Positions 1 through 5,072 of a stretch of 7,330 nucleotides of DNA are shown here, piece after piece. The notes beneath the pieces were generated by a model. That model was not told where the DNA came from, did no database searches, and saw nothing but the letters and a program-made list of their open reading frames with translations. Every line of letters begins with the position of its first letter. Positions within the stretch are counted from its first letter, which is position 1. A program made the position numbers and the translations under genes. Source of the stretch: Actinomycetes bacterium. Lineage in GTDB: Bacteria > Actinomycetota > Acidimicrobiia > Acidimicrobiales > Microtrichaceae. The stretch is from contig JAEZAI010000660.1 of NCBI GenBank assembly GCA_023427825.1, positions 1 to 7,330 on the forward strand, given 5' to 3'.

Positions 1-29
1 ACGACGAACGCGATGGCGCCGATCGACAT
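1..29 (-). CDS. Possible 5' end of a divergent gene (runs off the left edge)
   Basis: On the minus strand an ATG at 29-27 opens a frame to the window edge that reads MSIGAIAFV, a hydrophobic start like a signal anchor or first membrane helix. It would be divergent from the ABC exporter. Only about nine codons are visible and the ribosome binding site is weak (GGCGG-like just upstream), so this could be chance. No function can be assigned. Confidence 0.25.
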
Positions 30-34
30 CGCCG

Positions 35-51
35 CCGGAGATTTTCTCCGG
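35..51. promoter_or_regulatory. Small perfect hairpin upstream of the ABC exporter
   Basis: CCGGAGA (35-41) and TCTCCGG (45-51) form a 7-bp perfect stem around a TTT loop, in an AT-richer patch of an otherwise very GC-rich stretch. It lies 45 bp before the ATPase start, between two possibly divergent genes. It could be an operator half-site pair, or a terminator if an upstream gene ends nearby. There is no clear U-tract on either strand, which argues against a classical terminator. Confidence 0.35.
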
Positions 52-95
52 AAACGCGTCGGACGTGCCCGGCACGGCACGGCGAGACTGGCGGG

Positions 96-851
96 ATGGA
101 TCCGGTCCAGGGGGAAGTGGTCCTGCGAGCGCACGGGCTCCGCAAGCGCTTCGACGACACGCAGGCCGTCGACGGCGTCTCGATCACGCTCGAGCGCGGC
201 GAGCGGGTGGGGATCGTCGGACCCAACGGTGCGGGCAAGACGACCACGCTGCTGATGCTGCTCGGCGCCATCGAGCCGGACGAGGGCGGCATCGAGCTGG
301 CCGGCTACGCGCTGCCCCGCGACCGGAGCTCGGCCATGGCCCACGTCGGCTTCGCCGCCGGCTACCTGCCGCTGCCCGAGGGCCTGACGGTGACCGAGAC
401 GCTGGTGCTCTTCGGCACGCTCTACGGCGTGGCCGACCCCGCTGGCCGTGCGGCCCAGGTGCTCGACGAGCTCCACATCGGCCGCCTGTCGGACCAGCGT
501 GTCGAGTCGCTCTCGTCGGGCCAGGGAACCCTCGTCGGCTTCGCCAAGGCCGTCATCCACCAGCCCAAGCTGATCGTGCTCGACGAGCCGACCGCCTCGC
601 TCGATCCCGACGTCGCCATGCGCGTCCGTGACCGCCTGGAGCACATGAACGCCGAGCACGACTCCACGCTGCTGCTCACCAGCCACGACATGAGGGAGGT
701 CACGGAGCTCACCACCCGCGTGATCTTCCTCCGCCAGGGCCGGATCATCGCCGACGGACCGCCCGAGAAGGTCGTGGCGGACGCCGGATACGAGGACCTC
801 GAGCAGATGTTCCTGGCCGAGGCGACGCGACTCCGCGAACAGGAGGTCTGA
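96..851 (+). CDS. ABC-2 type exporter, ATP-binding protein
   Basis: This 251-residue cytoplasmic ATPase would power the membrane exporter encoded by the next gene. Visible motifs are Walker A GPNGAGKT (42-49), signature LSSGQ (139-143), Walker B LIVLDE (159-164) with catalytic Glu164, D-loop SLD (168-170) and H-loop His197. The usual Q-loop glutamine is absent: the segment reads GYLPLPEG (89-96), with Leu93 where GYxPQ proteins carry Gln. From memory, one ABC-2 exporter subfamily normally lacks this Gln, so it is probably a family trait and not damage. The ATG at 96 has only a weak GGCGGG directly upstream, but it gives a full-length N-terminus before the first strand. The stop overlaps the permease start by one base (TGATG), which implies translational coupling. 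The substrate is unknown; drug, lipid or polysaccharide export are all possible. Confidence 0.93.
   Translation: MDPVQGEVVLRAHGLRKRFDDTQAVDGVSITLERGERVGIVGPNGAGKTTTLLMLLGAIEPDEGGIELAGYALPRDRSSAMAHVGFAAGYLPLPEGLTVTETLVLFGTLYGVADPAGRAAQVLDELHIGRLSDQRVESLSSGQGTLVGFAKAVIHQPKLIVLDEPTASLDPDVAMRVRDRLEHMNAEHDSTLLLTSHDMREVTELTTRVIFLRQGRIIADGPPEKVVADAGYEDLEQMFLAEATRLREQEV
841..846 (+). promoter_or_regulatory. Strong ribosome binding site for the ABC permease
   Basis: A perfect AGGAGG sits four bases before the permease ATG at 851, inside the last codons of the ATPase gene. It fixes the permease start and supports coupled translation of the pair. Confidence 0.8.
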
Positions 852-1681
852 TGACCACGCTCGACGCGACACCCTCGGCCGCTGCACGGCCGTCGACCCC
901 GCTGTACTCGACGCGGCGTGTCCGGGCCATGGTCCGGCGCTCCTTCCTGGCCCAGAGCCGCAACCCCGGCTACTGGTTCCTTCTGCTCGTGCTCCCACTC
1001 GTCGACGGGCTGCTCTTCGGCTCGATCGGCGTCGCCTTCGACGCCGGCGACCAGCCGGTGGAGCTGATGGTCACCGGCATCCTGTTGTTCCACCTCATCT
1101 GGCAGCTGACCCTCGCCGGGTCGTTCGGCCTGCTCGACGAGGTGTGGAGCCGCAACCTCATGAACCTGATCGCCACGCCGCTCACCGAGCGCGAGCTGCT
1201 GTCGAGCTTCGCGATCGTCGGTCTGGTCCGCACGTTCGTCGCCGCACTGATGATCGGCGGCGTCGGCCTGGCCTTCTTCGCCGTCTCGCCCGCCTCGGCC
1301 GGCGTCGTGCTGCTGCCGAGTGCGGCGCTCCTGCTCGTCTTCGGCTGGGCGGTCGCCATGTTCGTCGTGGGCCTGACCCTGCAGTACGGGGACAAGGCCG
1401 AGGTGTTCTCGTGGGGCACGCTCGTGCTGCTCATGCCGGTCTCGGGCGTGTTCTACCCGGTCGAGGACCTGCCCGGCGCACTGCAGGCGATCGCCGCCGT
1501 CGTGCCGCTCACGCACGTGTTCGACGCCGTGCGGGAGGGCATCGAGCAGGGCACGGTCGCCTGGGACCAGCTCGGCATCGCTGCGGCCGGCACGCTGGTG
1601 ATCGCCGTCGCGGCGATCTGGTTCGTGGGCAACCAGCTGCGCCGGTTCCGTCGCAACGGCTGGGTCACCAAGTTCGTCTGA
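851..1681 (+). CDS. ABC-2 type exporter, permease
   Basis: This 276-residue integral membrane protein is the membrane half of the exporter. Six hydrophobic segments are visible, at about 42-62, 70-92, 118-143, 150-176, 186-202 and 241-260, after a roughly 40-residue cytoplasmic N-terminus. The segment EVWSRNLMNLIATPLTE (about 97-113) between helices 2 and 3 is the conserved ABC-2 cytoplasmic region thought to contact the ATPase. The stretch GVFYPVEDLPGALQ (199-212) followed by VVPLTHVFDAVREGI matches the typical ABC-2 C-terminal region before the last helix. The basic tail RRFRRNG is expected on the cytoplasmic side. Length is normal for a one-domain ABC-2 permease, so the exporter is probably two ATPases plus two permeases. 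The pair looks like a two-gene operon, with no substrate clue nearby. Confidence 0.92.
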   Translation: MTTLDATPSAAARPSTPLYSTRRVRAMVRRSFLAQSRNPGYWFLLLVLPLVDGLLFGSIGVAFDAGDQPVELMVTGILLFHLIWQLTLAGSFGLLDEVWSRNLMNLIATPLTERELLSSFAIVGLVRTFVAALMIGGVGLAFFAVSPASAGVVLLPSAALLLVFGWAVAMFVVGLTLQYGDKAEVFSWGTLVLLMPVSGVFYPVEDLPGALQAIAAVVPLTHVFDAVREGIEQGTVAWDQLGIAAAGTLVIAVAAIWFVGNQLRRFRRNGWVTKFV

Positions 1682-1699
1682 ACCGCTCGCGGGGACCGG

Positions 1700-1709
1700 C
1701 GCCCGGGCG
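1700..1709. other. GC palindrome in the gap after the permease
   Basis: CGCCCGGGCG is a perfect 10-bp palindrome 18 bases after the permease stop. It is followed by TAACGT (1710-1715), which fits a TAnnnT-type -10 element for the next gene. No convincing -35 is visible and the palindrome has no loop, so neither a terminator nor a promoter is firmly supported. Confidence 0.2.
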
Positions 1710-1769
1710 TAACGTCGCCAGGGCAAGGGAAGCGCACCCGGCGACCGGCCGGGCACCGAGAGGGGAACC

Positions 1770-2291
1770 ATGGCCATCGACACCTTCTACGCCTACCTCG
1801 GCGTGTACGACGACCTCGCCGACGCGCTCGAGGACTACGAGGCGGTGCACGCGCTGCACTCCGAGGTCGGGCTGGTCGACGCGTACGACGCCGCGGTCGT
1901 CGAGAAGCGCGAGGACGGCAAGGTCAAGATCGTCAAGAAGCACGAGACCCCCACGCGCGTGGGCGGCGTGCTCGGCGGCGGCGTGGGCCTGGCCACCGGC
2001 CTGGTGATCGCGCTCTTCCCCGCCGCGGCGATCGGCACCGGACTGGTCCTCGGCACCACGGCAGGCGGCGCGCTGCTCGGCTCGCTGGCCGGTCACGCCG
2101 CCGCGGGCATGAGCCGTCACGACCTCAAGGAGGCCGGCGAGCAGCTCGACGCCGGAACTGCCGGGTTGGTCGTGGTGGCCGTCGCGGACATGCAGGCCAA
2201 GGTCGAGCGGGCGCTCAAGAAGGCCAAGAAGGTGCAGGAGAAGCAGCTGAAGGCCGATGCCGAGGCCATCGAGGCCGACGCCACGGCCTGA
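1770..2291 (+). CDS. DUF1269-like glycine-rich membrane-associated protein
   Basis: A 173-residue protein of unknown function resembling the DUF1269 (COG4803-like) family. The N-terminal part (about 5-60) looks like a small alpha/beta domain that ends in charged strands (EKREDGKVKIVKKHE), as in family members. Residues 64-113 form a glycine- and alanine-rich hydrophobic stretch able to make two packed helices (GGVLGGGVGLATGLVI, then a second run after 86). A second domain part, HDLKEAGEQLDAGTAGLVVVAV (117-138), corresponds to the family's C-terminal 'LPPGSSALFVLV'-type strand. The tail (142-173) is a Lys/Ala/Glu-rich helix, probably coiled coil. The start is supported by GAGAGGGG (1758-1765). 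DUF1269 proteins are often linked to envelope or stress roles, but nothing here proves a function. It may share the direction, but not the operon, of the exporter 88 bp upstream. Confidence 0.8.
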   Translation: MAIDTFYAYLGVYDDLADALEDYEAVHALHSEVGLVDAYDAAVVEKREDGKVKIVKKHETPTRVGGVLGGGVGLATGLVIALFPAAAIGTGLVLGTTAGGALLGSLAGHAAAGMSRHDLKEAGEQLDAGTAGLVVVAVADMQAKVERALKKAKKVQEKQLKADAEAIEADATA

Positions 2292-2301
2292 GGCTCGTCC
2301 T

Positions 2302-2341
2302 GGCTGTCGTCCCGGTCGCCCTGGCAGCCGGAACGACAGCC
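2302..2341. terminator. Hairpin between convergent genes, probable bidirectional terminator
   Basis: GGCTGTCGT (2302-2310) pairs perfectly with ACGACAGCC (2333-2341). After one C/A mismatch, CCGG (2312-2315) pairs with CCGG (2328-2331), leaving a 12-nt loop. The stem lies 10 bp after the stop of the DUF1269-like gene and 25 bp after the stop of the minus-strand reductase. Neither side has a U-tract, which is common for hairpin terminators in high-GC actinobacteria. Confidence 0.6.
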
Positions 2342-2366
2342 CGGCACGGCGGGGTGCGAGATCCCC

Positions 2367-3116
2367 TCAGGCGGCCTCGCCGAAGCGCTCGACCCGGATG
2401 CGCGGCGACGCGACGCCGCCACGGATCAGCAGGTCGGTCACGGCGTCGGCGAACCGGTTGGAACCGCACACGTAGATCGTGGCGTCGTCCGGCACCTCGG
2501 CGACGACCGGCAGGAGGTCGTCCGCGTCCACACGGTGCGGGGCGCGGTCCGAACCGGCGAGCGGCTCACGGGTCGTCAGGATCGTGGTGTGCGGACTGCG
2601 GATCTCGTCCGCGTAGAAGAGGTCCTCGATCCGCCGGACGGACACCACCAGGCGCAGCAGGTCCTCACGACCGAGCGCGCGGGCGTGGCGGAGCATGCTC
2701 ATGAACGGCACGACGCCCGAGCCCCCGGCGATCAGCAGCGCCGGCTCGTCCGCCCGCCAGACGAAGTAGCCGCCGATCGGGCCGCGCACCTCGAGCTCGT
2801 CGCCCACCTCCACCACGTCGTGCAGGAAGCCCGACACCTCGCCGTCGGGCAGGAGGTCGACCGTGAGCTCGATGATCCCCGACGCGTCGGGCGCGGACGC
2901 CACCGAGTAGGACCGCTGCGCGGTATAGCCGTCGGGCGCGGTGAGCCGGAGCACGTAGTGCTGGCCCGGCACGTGCTCGGTCGGCTTGGACAGCTGGAGG
3001 CGGAACGAGGTGGCGTTCTCGGTCTCGCGGTGGACCTCCACCACCTCCGCCATCTGCCACGGCGAGCCCCCGGGGCCCGTGCGGTCGACCACCCTGACGC
3101 CCGGTCCGTCGGTCAT
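2367..3116 (-). CDS. FAD/NAD(P)H ferredoxin-reductase-type oxidoreductase
   Basis: A 249-residue cytoplasmic flavoprotein of the ferredoxin-NADP+ reductase superfamily, expected to take hydride from NAD(P)H onto FAD and pass electrons to a partner. Visible motifs are the flavin-binding RSYSVAS (68-74), the FAD phosphate-binding turn GEVSGFLHD (92-100), GPIGGYFVW (112-120), the nucleotide-binding GGSGVVPF (131-138), CGSNRFAD (218-225) and the closing RVERFG (241-246). There is no [2Fe-2S] ferredoxin domain: the only cysteine is Cys218. An upstream in-frame ATG at 3248 would add 44 low-complexity residues across the divergent promoter region. I chose 3116 because homologues begin shortly before a conserved Trp (W20 here) and a TACCCT -10 sits right before it. 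From memory, actinobacteria often encode this reductase beside a sulfite-oxidase-like Mo protein, as found at 3956-4561, so it is its likely electron partner. Confidence 0.88.
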   Translation of the reverse strand: MTDGPGVRVVDRTGPGGSPWQMAEVVEVHRETENATSFRLQLSKPTEHVPGQHYVLRLTAPDGYTAQRSYSVASAPDASGIIELTVDLLPDGEVSGFLHDVVEVGDELEVRGPIGGYFVWRADEPALLIAGGSGVVPFMSMLRHARALGREDLLRLVVSVRRIEDLFYADEIRSPHTTILTTREPLAGSDRAPHRVDADDLLPVVAEVPDDATIYVCGSNRFADAVTDLLIRGGVASPRIRVERFGEAA

Positions 3117-3129
3117 CGACAGAGGGTAG
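3103..3129 (+). promoter_or_regulatory. Possible stress-sigma-like promoter toward the RibD-C-like gene
   Basis: GGTCC (3103-3107), a 16-bp spacer and GGGTAG (3124-3129) partly match the GGTTT-N16-GGGTA pattern known for SigF/SigB-type sigma factors: perfect at -10, three of five at -35. It would drive 3247-3816 from about 3136 and overlaps the reductase -10 on the other strand. The short, degenerate match makes this weak. Confidence 0.25.
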
Positions 3130-3159
3130 GTCACGCCGGTTCGAGGCTCTGTCGATGAC
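3112..3159. repeat. Perfect 13-bp inverted repeat in the divergent control region
   Basis: GTCATCGACAGAG (3112-3124) and CTCTGTCGATGAC (3147-3159) are perfect inverted copies separated by 22 nt, with arm centres 35 bp apart. The left arm contains the reductase start codon. The right arm contains an ATG on the opposite strand at 3155. The spacer carries GGGTAG/CTACCC, which can serve as a -10 on either strand. It could be a double operator, a looped or cruciform structure, or a relic of a local inverted duplication. Confidence 0.75.
3123..3128 (-). promoter_or_regulatory. Candidate -10 element for a leaderless reductase transcript
   Basis: On the minus strand TACCCT (TAnnnT type) ends six bases before the ATG at 3116, so transcription would start at or next to the start codon. 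No Shine-Dalgarno sequence is visible, as expected of leaderless mRNAs, which are common in actinobacteria. No good -35 is seen at 16-18 bp spacing. Confidence 0.4.
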
Positions 3160-3250
3160 GACGACCCATCTCGATGAGAATTTGCGCCGGCAACCGTCGG
3201 ATACCTGGCCCGTGGGCGTCCGTCACGCGGAAGGGAAGAGAGCCACATGA
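3155..3250 (+). CDS. Possible 31-codon leader ORF overlapping the RibD-C-like gene
   Basis: An ATG at 3155, inside the right arm of the inverted repeat, opens 31 codons (starting MTTTHLDENLRRQ, ending EGKRAT). The stop TGA overlaps the ATG of the next gene as ATGA (3247-3250). A GAGG lies eight bases upstream (3143-3146). The ATGA overlap is what translational coupling looks like, but an ORF this short in GC-rich DNA can be chance and the peptide resembles nothing I know. Confidence 0.25.
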   Translation: MTTTHLDENLRRQPSDTWPVGVRHAEGKRAT

Positions 3251-3816
3251 GAACGCTCCGCTACTCGATCAACGTCACGCTCGACGGCTGCTGCCATCAC
3301 GAGGCAGGGCTGCAGCCCGACGAGGACTCGATGGCGTACTGGACCGCCGAGATGGAGCGGGCCGACGCCCTGCTCTTCGGCCGGGTGACGTACGAGATGA
3401 TGGAGTCGGCGTGGCGGAAGCCGGCCGACGGAGCGTGGCCCGAGTGGATGGAGGACTGGGAGATCCCGTTCGCTGAGGCCATCCACGCAGCGCCGAAGCA
3501 CGTCGTGTCGAGCACGCTCGCCGGCGTCGACTGGAACGCCGAGCTGGTGCAGGGGGACCTGAAGGACGCGGTGCTGCGGCTCAAGCAGGAGCCGGGCGAG
3601 GCCCTGTGGGTGGGCGGCGTGACGCTTCCCACCGCGCTGGCGGATCTGGGGCTGATCGACGAGTACGAGTTCATCGTGCAGCCGATCCTGGCCGGGCACG
3701 GTCCGACACTGCTGTCCGGTCTCCACGACCGCATCGGTCTGGAGCTCGTCGAACGCCGGGACTTCCCCTCCGGTGCCGCCGCCCTCCGCTACCGGCCCGC
3801 CGCCGGTGCCCGGTAG
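3247..3816 (+). CDS. RibD C-terminal / dihydrofolate-reductase-like family protein
   Basis: A 189-residue cytoplasmic protein of the stand-alone RibD-C family (COG0262-like, YyaP/YwjB type), with a dihydrofolate-reductase fold that binds NADPH. Visible landmarks are the N-terminal strand and loop YSINVTLDG (6-14), the helix and strand ADALLFGRVTYEMM (39-52), KHVVSST (84-90), the glycine-rich nucleotide-binding turn WVGGVTLPTAL (121-131) and LIDEYEFIVQPILAGHGPTLL (136-156). All are typical of the family, and the length is normal. Most members have no proven substrate, and proof of DHFR or riboflavin-pathway activity is lacking here. GGGAAGAGAG (3233-3242) precedes the ATG at 3247. The gene is oriented against both neighbours and sits between the two halves of a probable redox pair, so it may be a later insertion. 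Confidence 0.88.
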   Translation: MRTLRYSINVTLDGCCHHEAGLQPDEDSMAYWTAEMERADALLFGRVTYEMMESAWRKPADGAWPEWMEDWEIPFAEAIHAAPKHVVSSTLAGVDWNAELVQGDLKDAVLRLKQEPGEALWVGGVTLPTALADLGLIDEYEFIVQPILAGHGPTLLSGLHDRIGLELVERRDFPSGAAALRYRPAAGAR

Positions 3817-3860
3817 GAGACCGTCGACTCAGTCGCCCTGGTCGCGCTCTTCCGCGCTTC

Positions 3861-3901
3861 TTGCGTGAGTTGCCGGCGCTGAGCGACGGGAACTCACGCA
3901 A
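3861..3901. repeat. 41-nt imperfect palindrome (REP-like or terminator)
   Basis: TTGCGTGAGTT (3861-3871) and AACTCACGCAA (3891-3901) pair perfectly over 11 bp. After one G/G mismatch, CCG (3873-3875) pairs with CGG (3887-3889), and CGC/GCG (3877-3879/3883-3885) can close the tip around TGA. It lies 45 bp after the RibD-C-like stop in a convergent gap and is followed on the plus strand by TTTCG, a poor U-tract. It could be a terminator for the plus-strand gene or one copy of a dispersed palindromic (REP-like) element; its length and near-perfection favour a dispersed element. Confidence 0.65.
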
Positions 3902-3915
3902 TTTCGCAACGTGGT

Positions 3916-3947
3916 GGGTGTCCTCGATGTGCCGAGAGGAGGCACCC
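3916..3947 (-). terminator. Hairpin downstream of the sulfite-oxidase-like gene
   Basis: GGGTG-TCCTC (3916-3925) pairs with GAGGA (3936-3940) and CACCC (3943-3947), giving 10 bp with a two-base GG bulge and a 10-nt loop. It begins eight bases after the stop of the minus-strand Mo enzyme, where a terminator would be expected. There is no U-tract. Confidence 0.45.
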
Positions 3948-3955
3948 CGGACGAA

Positions 3956-4561
3956 TCAGTCCCCTTGATACCTCTCCTCGGTCCAGGGGTCGCCGCGGTC
4001 GTGGTAGCCGTTGCGCTCCCAGAAGCCCTGCTCGTCGTGGTCCATCACCTCGATGGCGGACGCCCACTTGGCGCTCTTCCAGAAGTAGAGGTGCGGGACC
4101 AGGAACCGGGCCGGACCACCGTGGTCGGGAGCGAGGGGCTGGCCGCCGAAGTCCCACACCAGGAACGCCTGCCCGCCGGTGATGTCGGCGAGCGGCAGGT
4201 TGGTCGTGTAGCCGGTGTGACTGTGGATCATCACGTGCGATGCGCCGGGCAGCGTGCCACCCGCCGCCTCGAGCAGCGTGTCGGCCGAGACGCCGGCGAA
4301 GCTGACGCCGAGCTTCGACCACGTGGTCACGCAGTGGATGTCGCCCTCGAACACCGCGCCGGGGAGCTCGTGCACCTGGTCCCACGACCACCGCACCGGG
4401 TTGGCCACCAGCCCGCGCACCTCGAACGTCCAGGTGTCGGTGTCCAGGTGGGGCGTCGCCTCTGCCGACAGCACCGGCCACTGGTCCCGCGCGTCGTACT
4501 GGCCGGGTGGCAGGCGCGGATCCCGCTCGCGCCGTCCGGTGAACCCTCGCGTGACAGCCAT
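3956..4561 (-). CDS. Sulfite-oxidase-like molybdopterin-dependent oxidoreductase
   Basis: A 201-residue protein with the sulfite-oxidase-type molybdopterin-binding fold. Cys77 in HCVTTWSKLGV (76-86) is the expected molybdenum ligand. Other family landmarks are LPPGQYD (17-23), the HSHTGYTTNLPL segment (113-124), DHGGPARFLVPHLYFWKSAKW (146-166, cofactor binding) and DHDEQGFWERNGYHDRGDPW (174-193). There is no signal peptide, Tat motif, heme or dimerization domain, so it is a compact cytoplasmic form. Its substrate is unknown; sulfite itself is not implied. I chose the ATG at 4561 because GGAGGA lies six bases upstream and homologues begin with an 'RGFTGRR..D.RLPPGQ' sequence. A start at 4600, with GGGGA nearby, would add 13 residues. 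The likely electron partner is the FAD/NAD(P)H reductase at 2367-3116. Confidence 0.9.
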   Translation of the reverse strand: MAVTRGFTGRRERDPRLPPGQYDARDQWPVLSAEATPHLDTDTWTFEVRGLVANPVRWSWDQVHELPGAVFEGDIHCVTTWSKLGVSFAGVSADTLLEAAGGTLPGASHVMIHSHTGYTTNLPLADITGGQAFLVWDFGGQPLAPDHGGPARFLVPHLYFWKSAKWASAIEVMDHDEQGFWERNGYHDRGDPWTEERYQGD

Positions 4562-4567
4562 CGTCGC

Positions 4568-4573
4568 TCCTCC
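4568..4573 (-). promoter_or_regulatory. Ribosome binding site that sets the Mo-enzyme start
   Basis: On the minus strand GGAGGA lies six bases before the ATG at 4561. It is the best-spaced strong site in the region and supports this start over the longer one at 4600. Confidence 0.65.
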
Positions 4574-4620
4574 ATCGCGTCGGGCCCGAACGTCCGACAT
4601 TCTTCCCCATCGAGCCGCCG

Positions 4621-4647
4621 CGTTCTCCGTCGTGCCGCGACGGGTAG
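4621..4647 (+). promoter_or_regulatory. Candidate SigB/SigF-type stress promoter
   Basis: CGTTC (4621-4625), a 16-bp spacer and GGGTAG (4642-4647) resemble the GGTTT-N16-GGGTA pattern known for SigF/SigB-like sigma factors; read the Bacillus way it is GTTCTC-N14-GGGTAG. The -10 half is a full match and the -35 half partial. It would start transcription about 43 bases before the GTG of the small basic protein. Confidence 0.4.
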
Positions 4648-4695
4648 AGCCCCGAGGTCAGCGACAGAACCGCGACCGGGACAGGAGGTGCCGTC

Positions 4696-5019
4696 GTGCC
4701 CAGAGGATCGTCACCCAAGCGTGAGCGCCAGTACGAGGCGATCAAGGAGTCCGAGCTCGAACGCGGCGCGAGCGAGTCGAAGGCCGAGGAGATCGCGGCG
4801 CGCACGGTCAACAAGGCCCGCGCCCGCAGCGGCGAGGCGAAGGAGTCGTCGAATCTGTCCAAGAAGGACATCTCGTCGCAGCAGCGCGCCGCGTACCGCC
4901 GCAAGCACGGCGGCGAGGGCCGGACGAAGGCGCAGCTGTACGAAGAGGCGAAGGACCGCAACATCGAGGGCCGCTCCAAGATGGACAAGCGACAGCTGGA
5001 GAAGGCGCTGAGTCGCTGA
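4696..5019 (+). CDS. Small basic 'plasmid stabilization'-type protein with Rho-N-like tail
   Basis: A 107-residue, highly charged protein matching a family that annotation pipelines often call 'plasmid stabilization protein', common on actinobacterial chromosomes. The N-terminal part (1-45) has the family pattern PKRERQYEAIKESELERG then EEIAARTVNKARARSG. A Ser/Lys-rich linker follows, and the C-terminus (about 77-105, TKAQLYEEAKDRNIEGRSKMDKRQLEKAL) looks like a Rho N-terminal/SAP-like helix-turn-helix that binds nucleic acid. No toxin, antitoxin or partition partner is adjacent, so the plasmid name should not be taken as function; a stress-related nucleic-acid-binding role is my inference. 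The start is GTG, with AGGAGG at 4683-4688 and a seven-base spacer. The gene is divergent from the Mo enzyme. Confidence 0.82.
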   Translation: MPRGSSPKRERQYEAIKESELERGASESKAEEIAARTVNKARARSGEAKESSNLSKKDISSQQRAAYRRKHGGEGRTKAQLYEEAKDRNIEGRSKMDKRQLEKALSR

Positions 5020-5072
5020 GATCAGGCCAGTTCCTCAAGCCGGACGACCGCACCACCGACACACGGGAGGCT

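Noticed and set aside
422..1783. 453-codon open frame on the minus strand opposite the ABC exporter
   Set aside because: It lies antisense to two genes with clear family motifs, and its translation is a low-complexity mix of Arg, Glu, Asp and Gln typical of GC-rich shadow frames.
1144..2007. 287-codon plus-strand frame across the permease and DUF1269-like gene
   Set aside because: Extreme Arg/Ala content and no motif; it is an out-of-frame reading of two well-supported genes.
2286..2372. GCCTGAGG (2286-2293) and inverted CCTCAGGC (2365-2372) as a repeat
   Set aside because: Both simply span the stop codons of convergent genes that each end in an Ala codon plus TGA; coincidence is the simpler explanation.
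3117..3248. 44-residue N-terminal extension of the reductase
   Set aside because: It is Ser/Arg/Pro-rich, covers the divergent promoter region and inverted repeat, and is absent from the family's usual N-terminus.
3894..4988. 364-codon minus-strand frame covering the Mo enzyme and the small basic protein
   Set aside because: It is out of frame with the Mo enzyme and antisense to a gene with a strong ribosome binding site; the translation is low complexity.
3911..5011. 366-codon plus-strand frame over the same region
   Set aside because: Antisense to the Mo enzyme and out of frame with the small basic protein, with an Arg/Ser-rich tail and no recognisable domain.
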